64,000 bases of DNA from Cephalopachus bancanus. Taxonomy: Eukaryota; Chordata; Mammalia; Primates; Tarsiidae. Position 1 is the stretch's first letter. Each line of letters opens with the position of its first letter. Where the stretch lies: the NCBI GenBank assembly GCA_027257055.1, contig JAPVLO010000322.1, positions 1,984,001 to 2,048,000 on the forward strand, given 5' to 3'. The notes below the pieces were generated by a model, which was given only the letters and a program-made list of their open reading frames with translations, was not told the origin of the DNA and made no database searches. This document shows, piece after piece, positions 1 through 10,345 of the stretch. The translations under genes were made by a program, and so were the position numbers.

Positions 1-34
1 TTTAGGAAAAGAAATGGCCTGCTTCATAGTAGGT

Positions 35-213
35 CATAGACACTATTTATTGATACCTTTCCCCAACACCACACTTGCTACATGGTTGTCATTCCTGTGC
101 TGCAGCCAAGAGCTTCCATAGAGGCACTAACCCTGTGGGCAGAGGAGAGGAAATCTCCAGAATGGGGCAGGGAGCACGTGACTGCTCCTTGGAGACTCAC
201 CTGGATGTCGTAC
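35..213 (-). repeat. Second copy of the MANEAL exon 2 end and donor
   Basis: This is an ungapped duplicate of 455-633. It carries the codons for YDIQ at 213-202 and an intact GTGAGT donor at 200-195, but not the rest of exon 2. In gene order it lies in the intron after exon 2, so a spare, apparently functional donor sits downstream of the real one. The intervening 214-454 is unrelated AT-rich sequence. Confidence 0.88.
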
Positions 214-454
214 CTCTTGAAAGTGAGCAGCCAACTGAGAGCACCTGTTGTGCTCGACTCCTTGCAGCCCAGCACTGCCTGCCATTAGGGAGTTGAGGCC
301 CAAGTTCAGTCTGCAGGTCTGTTGGCTTTTGCCTTCCCTTTCCCCAGGTTTCCAACTAACCTATATTATTATTTAACAAAAGTAATATCTATTTACTCTC
401 CCATTTGTCTTCTATTTAGTATTCTCAATTTTTTTCAGAATTCAAAAAAAGTAA

Positions 455-633
455 CATAGACACTATGTATTGAAACCTTTCCCCAACACCACACTTGCTA
501 CATAATTGTCATTCCTGCGCTGCAGCCAAGAACTTCCATAGAGGCACTAACCCTGTGGGCGGAGGAGAGGAAATCTCCAGAATGGGGTAGGGAGCACGTG
601 ACTGCTCCTTGGAGACTCACCTGGATGTCGTAC
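455..633 (-). repeat. Original copy of the duplicated exon 2 end plus intron
   Basis: This 179-base segment matches 35-213 with no gaps and about 8 mismatches by eye, roughly 95 percent identity. It holds the 3' end of MANEAL exon 2, the splice donor and about 165 bases of the following intron. The two copies are offset by 420 bases. Confidence 0.9.
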
Positions 634-730
634 TGATGGGCGGTGTCCAGGATGGCGGGTACCAGGTCATCAGAGGGCTCCCCGTTATCGTCAGCCATGC
701 CAGGTGGGTACCAGGACAGGACCAGGACAC
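621..730 (-). CDS. MANEAL: MANEAL exon 2
   Basis: This is a 110-base exon with an AG acceptor (732-731) and a GTGAGT donor (620-615). It completes the glycine codon from exon 1 and encodes VLVLSWYPPGMADDNG through to AHQYDIQ, part of the GH99 catalytic barrel. It has no internal stop and ends in phase 0. Its last 13 bases and the intron after it are duplicated about 420 bases further on in the gene direction (35-213). Confidence 0.93.
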
Positions 731-2401
731 CTGAGACACAACACAGAGGCCACTTCAGAGATACACAGTTACCCCCCCCAACAGATATATATATATATAT
801 ATATACTTTTTTTTTTTTTTTTGCACAAATGCCACTGCAAAATGGTTTCTGAAAACCCTGAGCGAGGCTCCTGTCAGGTTCACTTCCTGCAGGCCAGATC
901 CCGGAGCTTCGAACCTGGAGCTGTCCACGCCCACGGTGCTGAAGCCCAGTGGCTACGGAACTCGGAGCCCGCCAGGCCAGGAAGGAGCCAGGCTTTCGAG
1001 TACACCAGCAAATAGTAGAACAAAGAGGACGGGGGACAATACCACACCTGCCTGGAAGGCACAGTCCCAGCTCCAAAGAAGAGAAGCACCTCTGAGGTCT
1101 CCCATGAAGGAGAGCCCTGAGCAGAGGCCTCTCTGTGCTTTCCTGTGAAATAACATTTGCCTCGACTGGCTGCCCTCTCCACTGTAAAATCCCGTAGGAC
1201 GGCCCCTGACTTATTTATCTTTGTATACTTCCCACCCGTCTTGTCATTCCATTTTCTCCCTCACAAACTGTCTCCAGGAAGAATATGTAAAATCCAGCAG
1301 AATTAAGTGACAAAACCTGAAACAAGCGAGCCTCCCTCCCCAACCTACAAAGGAGGCTCCCAGGGGACTCTCGTCCAGCTGGGTACTTGAGGAAAAGCTC
1401 CCGGTTCCCCCACCCTTTGCAAACAGAGCAGGATCCATGATGCAACACGGACAAACTTTCCTCTCTGCAGCCAGCAAAAGCAGGAAGGGCTGCAGCTCCA
1501 CCCTGCACCCAGTGTGAAAGCACAGGCCACCCCAGGCCTCCCTTCCCACTGCCCGATAGATTTGAAGACTCTGCCTCCTTCTCTTGGCGCAAACTCCCAG
1601 CAGCTCCGCCCTATGGAAGGGCCCTGGAATCGTCAGGGTCAGAAGGACCCAGGCGGGTGGTCTGAATTCTAGGCAGCGGGGCGGTACTGCACGGAGGGCC
1701 CAGGACGAGAGTGAGGGGGAAGAGCTAAGAAGTCAGGTTGGCGGATGAGTGGGACCAAAGGTCCGGGACAGGACCAGCGGAAACTGGGGGCGTGGGAAGG
1801 GAGAAGGGCGAGGCTGGGAGACAGCGCCGCCCGGGGTCGGGGGGAAACTCACCGATGGCGGCTTCCTTGAGCTGGGTCATGTGCTCCCGCAGCACATCGG
1901 GGTCCCGGGAGCTGTAGGGCCCCAGCTCTGGGTAGAAGCTGGAGCCTAAGTCGTCCGGGGGGCTGTGGCGGCCGCGCGGGTAGCTGGCCGAGATCTTGGG
2001 GTCCCAGTGCGGCACCATGACGTGGTCCCAGTGAATGTAGTGGCCCTCGCGCCGCGGACTCCCGTACCACGAGTAGTAGAAGGCGTGCAGGTCCGAGTAG
2101 ACGCGCAGACTCTGCCCGGGGGCGGGCTCGGCCTCCTCGGGGGCCGGCCCGGGAGAGCCGCCAGGGTCCGCGGTGCGGGGCGGCGGCGGCGGCGGGGGCG
2201 GCGCGGCGGGAGCGGCCGGGGCCCGGGGGGCGGGCGCGGGGCCCCCTCCGGCCGGCGCTCAAAGGGCGCCAGCTCCAGGCCCGGGCCCAGCGCCGGGAGT
2301 CCGTCCGGAGCCTTGAGCGTGCGGAGGCCCATGAGCGTGCCGAAGGCGAAGAGCAGCACCAGGAAGAGGGCGATGCAGGCGCGGCGCCGCCGCCGGGCCA
2401 T
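621..2401 (-). CDS. MANEAL: MANEAL, 5' part (exons 1-2), endo-alpha-mannosidase-like protein
   Basis: MANEAL is the paralogue of the Golgi enzyme MANEA, a GH99 family endo-alpha-1,2-mannosidase that trims glucosylated mannose from N-glycans. The window shows only the first two coding exons, joined as 2401-1853 and 730-621; the remaining exons lie beyond the left edge. The product starts MARRRRRACIALFLVLL, a short basic tail followed by one membrane anchor at about residues 8-25, as expected of a type II Golgi protein. A proline/alanine-rich stem follows, then the start of the catalytic domain (LHAFYYSWYGSP, HYIHWDHVMVPHWDP, LSWYPPGMADDNG). The splice sites are canonical and the split glycine codon joins correctly. 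Exon 1 does not read through in one frame in this sequence (see its own entry). Identification is from recognised protein sequence; activity is inferred from the family. Confidence 0.93.
733..1852 (-). other. MANEAL intron 1
   Basis: This is the intron between coding exons 1 and 2. It contains a (TA)n run with an adjoining poly-T stretch at about 784-823. The rest is moderately GC-rich single-copy sequence in which I recognise no gene or repeat family. Confidence 0.8.
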
Positions 2402-2860
2402 GGCCGCCCCTGCGCTCCGCCCGGCCGGCCCGGCTACCTCTCGGCGCGCCGCGCCATGGCCGCGCGCCCGGCCCCGCGCGCCGCGCAGCCCGCGCGCTTC
2501 CCAGGGTGGCGGCGCGCAGAGTGCAGAGCGCAGAGCGCGGCGTGGGCGGCGCCCGCCTCTCCCGCGCCGTGCGGGCGGGCCCGGCACACTGAGGACGCAG
2601 GCGGCGCAGACCAAGTGGCCGCGAGCTGGGGGGAGCTGGACGCGGAGGAGAGACCCAGGCCCGGCGAGCCGCGAGTTCCGGCCAGAGGAGCAGGGCCTAG
2701 GCGGGCCGTCCGCCGGGGAATGTCCGCCCGGGCCGAGCGGCGGGGTGGAGGCGCCGGTGGGGAGCGGGAACGCGGACCTTCGGAGCACTGGAGGAGGTCG
2801 CGGCGGCGCGGGGGCGGTGGGAGCAGGGGAAGGGGTGACGGGAGCGGCGGGGGCGCGGAA
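1850..2860 (-). promoter_or_regulatory. CpG island and promoter region of MANEAL
   Basis: The stretch is extremely rich in G, C and CpG, with many GGGCGG-type boxes, and it overlaps MANEAL exon 1 and its upstream flank. No TATA box is evident, which is usual for a CpG-island promoter. Transcription would start upstream of 2401 on the minus strand; the exact start cannot be seen. Long open frames on both strands here are a by-product of GC content. Confidence 0.75.
1853..2401 (-). CDS. MANEAL: MANEAL exon 1 (coding part), with a frame break
   Basis: The start ATG is at 2401-2399 in a good context (GCCATGG) and is followed at once by the arginine-rich tail and the membrane anchor. The reading frame is open further upstream, so the start is chosen from the anchor position and family knowledge. 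From the start, the frame reads correctly to about FERRPEGAP near 2250. After that it turns into arginine/proline-rich nonsense. The true stem and catalytic-domain residues (TADPGGSPGPAP, LRVYSDLHAFYYSWYG) continue in another frame that needs one extra base, or two fewer, between about 2225 and 2262. The donor GTGAGT lies at 1852-1847. With the frame corrected, the exon ends in codon phase 1 and fits exon 2 exactly. Confidence 0.9.
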
Positions 2861-3451
2861 GAAGCGAGATGTCTACAGTTCTGTCTCCCCGAGGATCTCC
2901 TTCCCCACAGATCCCCTCCTACTGGCTTCACTCACCCACCCCCTCCCAGTGGGTGACCACCCTTATTCGCCCCAGGTCCCCCGTCGGACCCTCTCTCACG
3001 CACCCCAGCAGCCTTTGAAGCTGAAGAAAGGGACGTCAAGAAAACCCCAGGAGTCAGCTCTGCAGACACTGGCATGGGCCTTGAAGGGTGAAGAGAGACC
3101 GTGACCTGCAAGGTCACTCTGGCCAACCTAAACCCCAGGTCAGAACTGCTCTCCAGAGCGCTTTGCACTGCCGAGACGGCCTGGTCTCGGGCTTGGTGTC
3201 CTCCACAGCGGTCTTTCCTTGGAGAACCTCCCAGGGTCGGTGAGAAGTACATGAGATGGTTCTCATAAAGCACTTTGTGCAGGGCCTGACGAAATAAGCC
3301 CTCAATTCACCTCGGCCGTTCTTCCTGGAGTCTCAGCTCCAGAGGGCAGGCTCCTGTCTTACCTTTTCACGCACCACAGGCTGCCAGAACAGGAACTAAC
3401 AGGAGTTTGTTGAGTGAACACTAGACTCTTGTGTGGTAGTCTATAGATAAG
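2861..3451. other. Intergenic flank of the MANEAL CpG island
   Basis: GC content falls off gradually here. I see no exon, repeat family or RNA gene. Confidence 0.5.
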
Positions 3452-3596
3452 TTTTTTTTTTAGGTGGAGTCTCACTCTGTCACCCAGGCTGGAGGGCAGT
3501 GGCACGCTCTCGGCCACCGCAGCCTCCACCTGCTGGGCTCCAGCGATCCTTCCACCTCAGCCTTCCATGTAGCCAGAATTACAGGCGCGCGCTACC
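3452..3596 (-). mobile_element. Short Alu-type SINE fragment
   Basis: It starts with poly-T on the plus strand and contains GGAGTCTCACTCTGTCACCC, truncated to about 145 bases. Flanking copies of TAGATAAGTTTTT (about 3444 and 3597) look like target-site duplications, so the short form probably inserted as such. Confidence 0.8.
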
Positions 3597-3700
3597 TAGA
3601 TAAGTTTTTCACTCAGTATTGATAGAGTTCCTACACTGCATTGTTCATTACTTCATATATATATGAATTGGAGTCTTATTTGATACTCAATATACATATA

Positions 3701-3982
3701 TTGAGTTGGAGTCTTATTTGTCGCCCAGACTGGAATGCAGTGGCACACTCACGGCCACCCCAGCATCGACCTGCTGGGCTCCGGGGATCCTTCCACCCCA
3801 GCCTTTCAAATAGCTGGAACTACAGACGTGCGCTACCATGCCCGGCTAGTTTTTTTTTTTAATTGTAGAGACGAGGTCTCGCCAAATTTCCCAGGCTGGT
3901 CTGGAACCACGGGGTCAGGCAATCCACTCTCCTCTGCCTCCCAAAGTGCTGGGATTACAGGCCGAGCCACCGTGTCTGGCCA
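3701..3982 (-). mobile_element. Dimeric Alu-type SINE
   Basis: A full left and right monomer in antisense orientation, ending in the reverse of the GGCCGGGCGC-type head. It has the diagnostic CCTGCTGGGCTCCGGGGATC segment of the local family. Confidence 0.9.
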
Positions 3983-3997
3983 GATTCTTATTTCTTT

Positions 3998-4118
3998 CTT
4001 TTTTTTTTTTGTTTTGAGTTGGAGTCTCACTCTGTCGCCCAGACTGGAGTGCAGTGGCACGCTCCTGGCCACCTCAGCCTCGACCTGCTGGGCTCCAGCC
4101 ATCCTCCCGCCTCAGCTT
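3998..4118 (-). mobile_element. Truncated Alu-type SINE
   Basis: Poly-T followed by GAGTTGGAGTCTCACTCTG and the first monomer only; it stops after CGCCTCAGC. Confidence 0.85.
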
Positions 4119-5515
4119 AAGTAAAAGAATTGTAGGGAACCCAGAGGGAAGAGCAGCAAGTTTGGAAGTAGCCGGTAGGTCTGCAGCCCAGAAAGATGAA
4201 TCTGTGAGAACTGATGGTGGGAAATGTGCATGAAGTCGAATGCTTTCAACTCCAAGTCGTGGATACCTGATTCTGCTTGGCTTGAGTAATACAGCAGTGT
4301 GTCAACTCACAAAGCAGCAAGTCCAATAGCAGGACAGATTGGGTAGATTCCCTGGTCCAACAACATCATGAGGAACCTGAGAGGCTTGTATCTCAGTACT
4401 CTGCTGTCCTCACCTCTGCTGTCCTCATTGACTGCCTACAAAGCTAACTCCCTTCATGTCACAAAGTGGCTGCTGTGGCAATGGGTTCCTTTTCCTATCC
4501 AACAGGCAGCAGTAAGACTGATTTTTTTCTTTCCCTGAAGTCCTAAGCCAACCTCTCCTTCAACCTCATTGGTCTAATCTGGTTGAGGCCTTTTCATGCT
4601 AAACAAATTGCTGCCGAGGTGGATAGAATTACTGTGACTAGATTGGATTAGATCTGTGGAGTGGGTTAAATGTTGGAGAGAATCCCATGAGGCCTACCAC
4701 GGAATGAGATGACTCTGGGAATGAGTAAGAGTGAGAAGGAAAAAAAAATAAGGATGGGACTCAGGAATGCCAGCATTTTAGGGCTGACAGAGTAAGGAGA
4801 GAGCCTATAAAGGTAACCAAGACAAAGAGGAAGATAAATGGAGCAAGTGGTGATGACTTTGACTAACTAGTGGAAAGGCTTCCCCAGTTCATGATCATTC
4901 CACTATTTCTGGGAATGCCCTGAACACAATGGTGGCCTTATTGACCATGTCTGGAGTCGCTGACACTGTCACCCAGCCATGATGGTTTGATCCAGGGACA
5001 GAATTCTGAGCCAAGATGAACAAGTGATAGTGCCCCATTTTCCACTGTACCAGTCATAGACACTGACCTGAGGGTCATCAATTTCAGTGCTTCCCTGGGA
5101 TTTTTCTCTCTGGTACAGGGGATAGATTTAATGTTCTCTAAAGATAATGACATTAGAGGAAAAAGACAAGGGACAGAGAGAAACTCAGTAGTATTAGAGT
5201 CCTAATTTCAGTTTTCCTTGAGGCCTCATAGCAGTATGAAACAGTGTTCCATTCTAAGCAAGATGAGCTGATGGAGCAGAGTACTGGTTGCCTATCAACC
5301 TCTAACAGAGACTAAGAAAGGGACTTGAGAGCAGAGACGTCATTTGGAAGATCATCTCAGGAAATGAGAATGAGGGATTGGAGAGAATGAGACAAGAGCA
5401 AAAGATAAACCAAACTGATGGTGCAATCTGGACTTTGCTGCTGTAAGTAATGGGGTCTTACTCCCACCAGGCCTTCTGAGAAGTGTACAAATGCCTCTCA
5501 GAATTAGGAGGTATG
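4119..5515. other. Intergenic, no gene recognised
   Basis: AT-balanced sequence. 4440-4560 and 4900-5250 have the look of old, decayed transposon sequence, but I cannot name a family. No long conserved open frame is present. Confidence 0.4.
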
Positions 5516-5814
5516 GACCGGGCTGGGTGGCTCAGCCTGTAATCGTAGCACTTTGGGAGGTTGAGGTGAGTGGATTGTCTGAGCCCGTGGGTTTGAGACC
5601 AACCTGGGCAATTTGGCAAGACCTCATTTCTACAATAAATGAAAAAATTTAGCTGGGTGTGGTAGTGCATGCCTGTAGTTCAGGCTGCTTGGAAAGCTGA
5701 GGCGGAAGGATCACTGGAGCCCAGCAGGTCGATGCTGGGGTGGCCATGAGCCTGCATGCCACTGCACGCCAGCCCGGGCAATGAAGTGAGACTCCAATTC
5801 AAAAAAAAAAAAAG
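5516..5814 (+). mobile_element. Dimeric Alu-type SINE
   Basis: Complete element from GACCGGGCTGGGTGGCTC to an A-tail, flanked by the 10-base direct repeat AGGAGGTATG (5506-5515 and 5815-5824). Confidence 0.93.
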
Positions 5815-5979
5815 AGGAGGTATGAGGCTGAAACAGTGATCTCCACTCCTCCACTGGTCGAACATGTTCCGTAGGAGTGTTAACGTCCTTATATTCCTGG
5901 TCTCGTTTTGCCAGGCAGGCTTCCAGGACATCAGAGAAGTTTTGAGGCAGGCATAAAGACAGACAGATATATTATGTGT

Positions 5980-6440
5980 CTATGGGGGGATGCTGCCAGT
6001 GTGAGGTAGCTCTAAGCTTGCACAGAACTGGCCATCCTTGATGTATTCACTTTCTGAGCTGTCATAACAAGTTTAACAGTTAAAACAGCACACAAATGTA
6101 TTAGTTTCTGAAGTCAGAAGTCCAAGCACCATGTGGCTTAGCGGGTTCTCTGGTTAGAATCTCACAAGAGAAGCCAAAATTAAGGTGTCAGCAGGAGTAT
6201 ACTTCTTTCCAGAGGCTCTAGGAATGAATCCGCTGCCAGCTCATTGGCAGATACCCTTGAGAAAACTCCTGCACATGCTGACATTGAGGTCCTTGGGAAA
6301 ATCCTACACACACTGAAAAGCCAGCTGACTGCCTGATCAACCCAGAGTGAAACATGTAAGTCAGCAAACCTACCCCTCGCATTCAGATCTTCCAATCAGC
6401 TTTCTAGTGCCTCACTCTAGACATGAATAACCAGTCAGTG
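5980..6440. repeat. Old LTR-like fragment (uncertain)
   Basis: The run around 6085-6260 (AGTCAGAAGTCCAAGCAC, AATTAAGGTGTCAGCAGG) resembles the antisense of MaLR-type LTRs, as does the better copy at 43555-44325. The match is partial. Confidence 0.35.
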
Positions 6441-6499
6441 ATTCACAGACATTTAGTGAAAGACCCCTGAGTGAAAGGCTGAGATAAAAATAAGCAAGC

Positions 6500-6796
6500 A
6501 GGGTGGGCATGGTGGATCATACCTGTAATCCCAGTGCTTTGGGAGGTCTAGGTGGGAGAATTGCTTGATCCCAGGAGTTCGAGACCAGCCTGGATAAAAT
6601 AGCGACACCTCATCTCTACAAAAAAAAATGTTAAACATTATTCAGATGTGGTGGCACGTACCTGCAGTCCCAGCTACGCAGGAAGTTGAGGCAGTAGGAT
6701 CCCCTGAGCCCAGGAGGTCATTGTTGTGGTGAGCCATGATTGTGCCACTGCACTCTTGTCTGGGTAACAGCATGTGGCCCTGCCTCAAAAAATTAA
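6500..6796 (+). mobile_element. Alu-type SINE
   Basis: Both monomers are recognisable, head GGTGGGCATGGTGG and tail at about 6785. It is followed within a few bases by a second SINE in the same orientation. Confidence 0.88.
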
Positions 6797-6799
6797 TTG

Positions 6800-7100
6800 A
6801 CTGGGCTCGGTGGCTCAGCCTATAATCCCAGCACTTTGGGAAGCCGAGGCAAGTGGATTGCCTGAGCCCTACAGGTTCGAGACCAGCCCAGGCAACTTAG
6901 CAAGACCTCATCTCTACAATAAATAAAAAATTAACTGGGTGTGGTAGCATGCTCCTGTAGTTCCAGCTACTTGGAAGGCTGAAGTGGAAGGATCATCGGA
7001 GCCCAGCAGGTCGAAGACGTGAGTGTGCCCCTGCACTCCAACCTGGACAACAGAGTGAGACCCCAACTAAAAAAAATAATAATAATTAATTAAAATTAAA
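6800..7100 (+). mobile_element. Dimeric Alu-type SINE with AAT-rich tail
   Basis: It begins CTGGGCTCGGTGGCTCAGCC and ends in a run of A and AAT repeats. Confidence 0.88.
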
Positions 7101-7328
7101 AAGTAAGCAAGCAAACAAAAATAAAGAAATGAAGGAGAAAAAAGAGCAAGAATGAGAGAATAGATGGGAGGAAACAGAAATAATGCAGTTCACCAAAGAC
7201 AACAAATAGACAAAATACTCTCACTCAATACGCCAGAGATTCTGATTTACGAAACAAGAACAGGATGTTATGTAAATGGGGGAAAGTGTTGATCAGAGAG
7301 CAAGAAAGAGCCCTTGAAAGTTAAAAAA

Positions 7329-7620
7329 ACAGACGAGATGGTGGCTCATGCTTGTAATCTTAGTATTTTGGGAGGCTGAGGCAGGAGGAGTTCGAGACCA
7401 GCCCGAGCAACATAGCGAGACCCTATCTTTACAAAAAATTTTAAAAAGTAGCCGGGCATGGTGGCACATGCCTGTAAATAGCCCCAGATACTCAGGTGAT
7501 GGGGGCAGGTGGGTTGCTTGAGCACAGAGTTTGAGGTTGCAGTGGGCTATGATTACACCACTGCATTCCAGTCTGGGCAGCAAAGCAAGTGATGCCATCT
7601 CTAAACAACAACAACAAAAA
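7329..7620 (+). mobile_element. Alu-type SINE, older
   Basis: A diverged element from GACGAGATGGTGGCTCATGC to an (AAC)n tail. Confidence 0.82.
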
Positions 7621-7642
7621 TAGAATCTAAATCTAGAAGGCT

Positions 7643-7944
7643 TTGTTTTGTTTTGTTTTTTTGAGTTGGAGTCTCACTCTGTCACCCAGGCTAGAGAGCA
7701 ATGACTTGCTCCTGGCCACTGCAGCTTCAACCTACTGGGCTCAGGCAATCCTTCCGCCTCAGCCTTCCAAGTAGCTGGAACTACAGGTACGCGCTACCAT
7801 GCCCGGCTAATTTTTTTGGTTTATTGTGGAGATGAGGTCTCGCCAAGTTGCCCAGGCTGGTCTCAAACCCATGGGCTCAGGCAATCCTCTCACCTTGGCC
7901 TCCCAAAGTGCTGGGTTTATAGGCGTGAGCCACCATGCCTGACC
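7643..7944 (-). mobile_element. Dimeric Alu-type SINE
   Basis: Poly-T with TTTTG repeats, then the full antisense element ending near CACCATGCCTGACC. Confidence 0.9.
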
Positions 7945-8044
7945 TAAATTTAAAAGTTTAATAAAAAATTTGGAAGATAAATCCAAGGAATCTCCCAAAG
8001 AGTAGGAAAAAATTTTAAAAACCTAAGGAAAAATGAGAAAATTG

Positions 8045-8515
8045 GTGCATATAAGTGTGCTCTTTGTGAGATTCAACCATAGATTACCAAGGTCAAGGCC
8101 AAAAGATGGGAGGTAATGGTATAGCCCATCAACCTCATCTTCAGATATTTGCCAAACAGTTTCTGGATTCAGGTGTGACTTTATGAACAAATGAATAGAT
8201 AGAGGGCTGTATCGCTGGTTTTGATGAGTATGTGAACCTTGTATTAGATGATGTAAAAGAGATTCATTTTAAAACAAAGTCAAGAAAACAACTGGGTCTG
8301 CTCAGGCTAAAAGATAATACTACCCTACTACAAAGTGTTTCCAACTAGAAATGATCAATGAAGTGAGTACTTGTTGAGAAGGCAATATAATTTTTTATTT
8401 TTTGGGGGGTGTCCTTTGTTTGGAGTATAGTTCTAAAACATTTCTTCATATTGTTTTGATTACTCTTATGTTTTTACAAGATAACAAATAAATGCTGTGG
8501 TAATGTTTTTATTAG
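8045..8515 (+). pseudogene. SNRPEP: SNRPE processed pseudogene
   Basis: This is a retrocopy of the mRNA for small nuclear ribonucleoprotein E, a core Sm protein of the spliceosome. The coding part corresponds to about 8079-8348 and contains recognisable blocks such as [28 protein letters not shown] and TKSRKQLG, ending LLQSVSN and TAG. The start codon is changed to ATA, there are in-frame stops in the middle, and a few codons are lost, so it cannot encode the protein. There are no introns. A 3' UTR-like tail follows with an AATAAA signal near 8488 and an A-rich end. Flanking AAAATGAGAA repeats look like target-site duplications. The assignment rests on recognised protein and UTR similarity. 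Confidence 0.9.
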
Positions 8516-8738
8516 AAAAAAATGAGAACATTAGAGTATCAATCCTGAAGTTCAATGTCTAACACAAAGTCTACAAAGAAAGAATAGATAACACTGAAAA
8601 AGAGAAATCATCAAATAATTCATACAAGAAAATGTTTTGGGACATGACTTTCTGGATAACCCCCAAGCAAGCAATGAAGGACAAGAATGTCCATGCAGGA
8701 TTCATCACTGTGAAACTTTAGGACATTAAGAACAAAGA
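8516..8738. other. A-rich intergenic sequence
   Basis: Single-copy-looking, A-rich sequence. It continues the flank interrupted by the SNRPE retrocopy and may be part of an old LINE. Nothing coding was recognised. Confidence 0.35.
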
Positions 8739-9029
8739 AATCGGGTGCCGTGCCTCATAACTATAATTCCAGCACTTTGGGAGGTGGAGGCGAGAGGATT
8801 GCCTGAGCCCATGGGTTTGAGACCAGTCTGGGCAACTTGACAAAAGCTCGTCTCTACAATAAATCAAAAAATTAGCTGGGCATGGTGGCATGAAGTTCCA
8901 GCTACTTGGAAGGCTGAGGTGGAAGAATCACCTGCGCCCAGCAGGTCAAGGCTGCGGTGGCCGTGATCATGCCACTGCACTCCTATCTGAATGACAGCGA
9001 GACTCCAAATTAAAAAAAAAAAAAAAAAG
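8739..9029 (+). mobile_element. Dimeric Alu-type SINE
   Basis: Full dimer with a 16-base A-tail. Confidence 0.9.
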
Positions 9030-9131
9030 GAAAGACAAAAAAACTTTTGAAGAAAAAGTCATATCCCAAAAACCTGGAATTAGAATAACCCTGGAACCCA
9101 GAAGCTGGGGGAAAATTGCCTCTCAATTTCT

Positions 9132-9429
9132 TTCTTTTTTTTTTTTTTTTTGAGTTGGAGTCTCACTCTGTCACCCAGAATGGAGTGCAGTGGCCACTCC
9201 CGGCCACCGCATCCTTGACCAGCTGGGCCCCAGCGATCCTTCCGCCTCAGCCTTCCAAGTAGCTGGAACTACAGGCGTGCACTACCACGCCCAGCTAATT
9301 TTTGATTTGTTGTAGAGATGAGGTCTCATCAAGTTGCCCAGGGAGGTCTTGAACCCGCGGGCTCAGGCAATCCACTCACCTCAGCCTCCCAAAGTGCTGG
9401 GATTACAGGCTTAGCCACCGAGCCCAGCA
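9132..9429 (-). mobile_element. Dimeric Alu-type SINE with target-site duplication
   Basis: Full antisense dimer flanked by the 13-base direct repeat CCTCTCAATTTCT (9119-9131 and 9430-9442). Confidence 0.93.
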
Positions 9430-9855
9430 CCTCTCAATTTCTAAGGGAAAATAATTTCGACCCTAGAGTTCTACAACCAGTTTTTAAAGTGTAGGGAAAG
9501 AATAAAAACATTTTTAGATATTCAGCATCTCCAATATTTTTCTCCTATGCTGTCTTGGGAAGAAGCCACGGTAGAATATAGCAAAGGGGTCATTTAAAAA
9601 GATGAGGGGAAACTTGGGGTCCAGTAAAAAGGAAACCTAACACAGAAGAAAAGTTTGGGGGAGTCCCTGGAGGACAGCTGTGCAGCAAGTCCTAAGGACA
9701 ATCTGTCCCAATAGAAGCAGGAAGATGCCTCAGGAAAGGTATTTCCCAGAACAACTGAAATTGATATATAAACCCCTCCCAGTTCTCTCTTTCATTGACC
9801 CTATGTAGTTGTATCATTCTTTAGGCTAAATCACCAGTGAATGCATTCTATAGTT
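9430..9855. other. Intergenic, no gene recognised
   Basis: Moderately A-rich sequence with no recognisable exon or RNA gene; possibly an old LINE remnant. Confidence 0.35.
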
Positions 9856-10149
9856 TATTTTTTGAGTTGGGGTCTCATTCTGTTGCCCAGACTAGAGTGA
9901 AGTGGCATGATCATGGCTCACCACAGCCTGGAACTCCTGGGTTGAAGGGGCCAACCCTCTTTAGCCTCCCTAGGAGCTGGACTACAGGTGTGCCCCACCA
10001 CACCTGGCTAAATAAAAAAATTTTTTTTTGTAGCGATGAGGTCTCACTATGCTGCCTAGGCTGGTCTCAAACTTCTGAGCTCAAGCAATTCTCCCGCCTT
10101 GGCCTCCCAAAGTGCTGGGATTGCAGGCATGAGCCACTGTGCCCCGCCT
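9856..10149 (-). mobile_element. Alu-type SINE, subfamily with CTCACCACAGCCTGG
   Basis: A full antisense dimer that looks more like older human-type Alu in its middle part (ATGATCATGGCTCACCACAG). CATTCTATA is duplicated at both ends. Confidence 0.9.
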
Positions 10150-10226
10150 CATTCTATATTTTCTCACTATTGAACTAAGTAGTGAATTTTCTTTTTGTAC
10201 AAGTTTTGTTCTCTTGGTGTTAATAA

Positions 10227-10300
10227 TTCCCTTTCCCCCTATTTCCTTCCTTCTTCCCTCTCTTCCTCCCTCCCTCCCTCCTTTCCTTCCTTTCTGTTTT
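10227..10300. repeat. Simple repeat (CCTT/CTTCC)n
   Basis: Imperfect pyrimidine repeat of CCTTCCTTC units, continuous with a small SINE fragment at 10310-10345. Confidence 0.85.
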
Positions 10301-10345
10301 GTTTGCTTTTTAGAGACAGGGTCTTGCTCTGTTGCCTAGAGCTGA

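Noticed and set aside
1965..3104. A 379-residue open frame on the plus strand
   Set aside because: It lies antisense to MANEAL exon 1 in a CpG island and is low-complexity R/G/P/A; a product of GC content.
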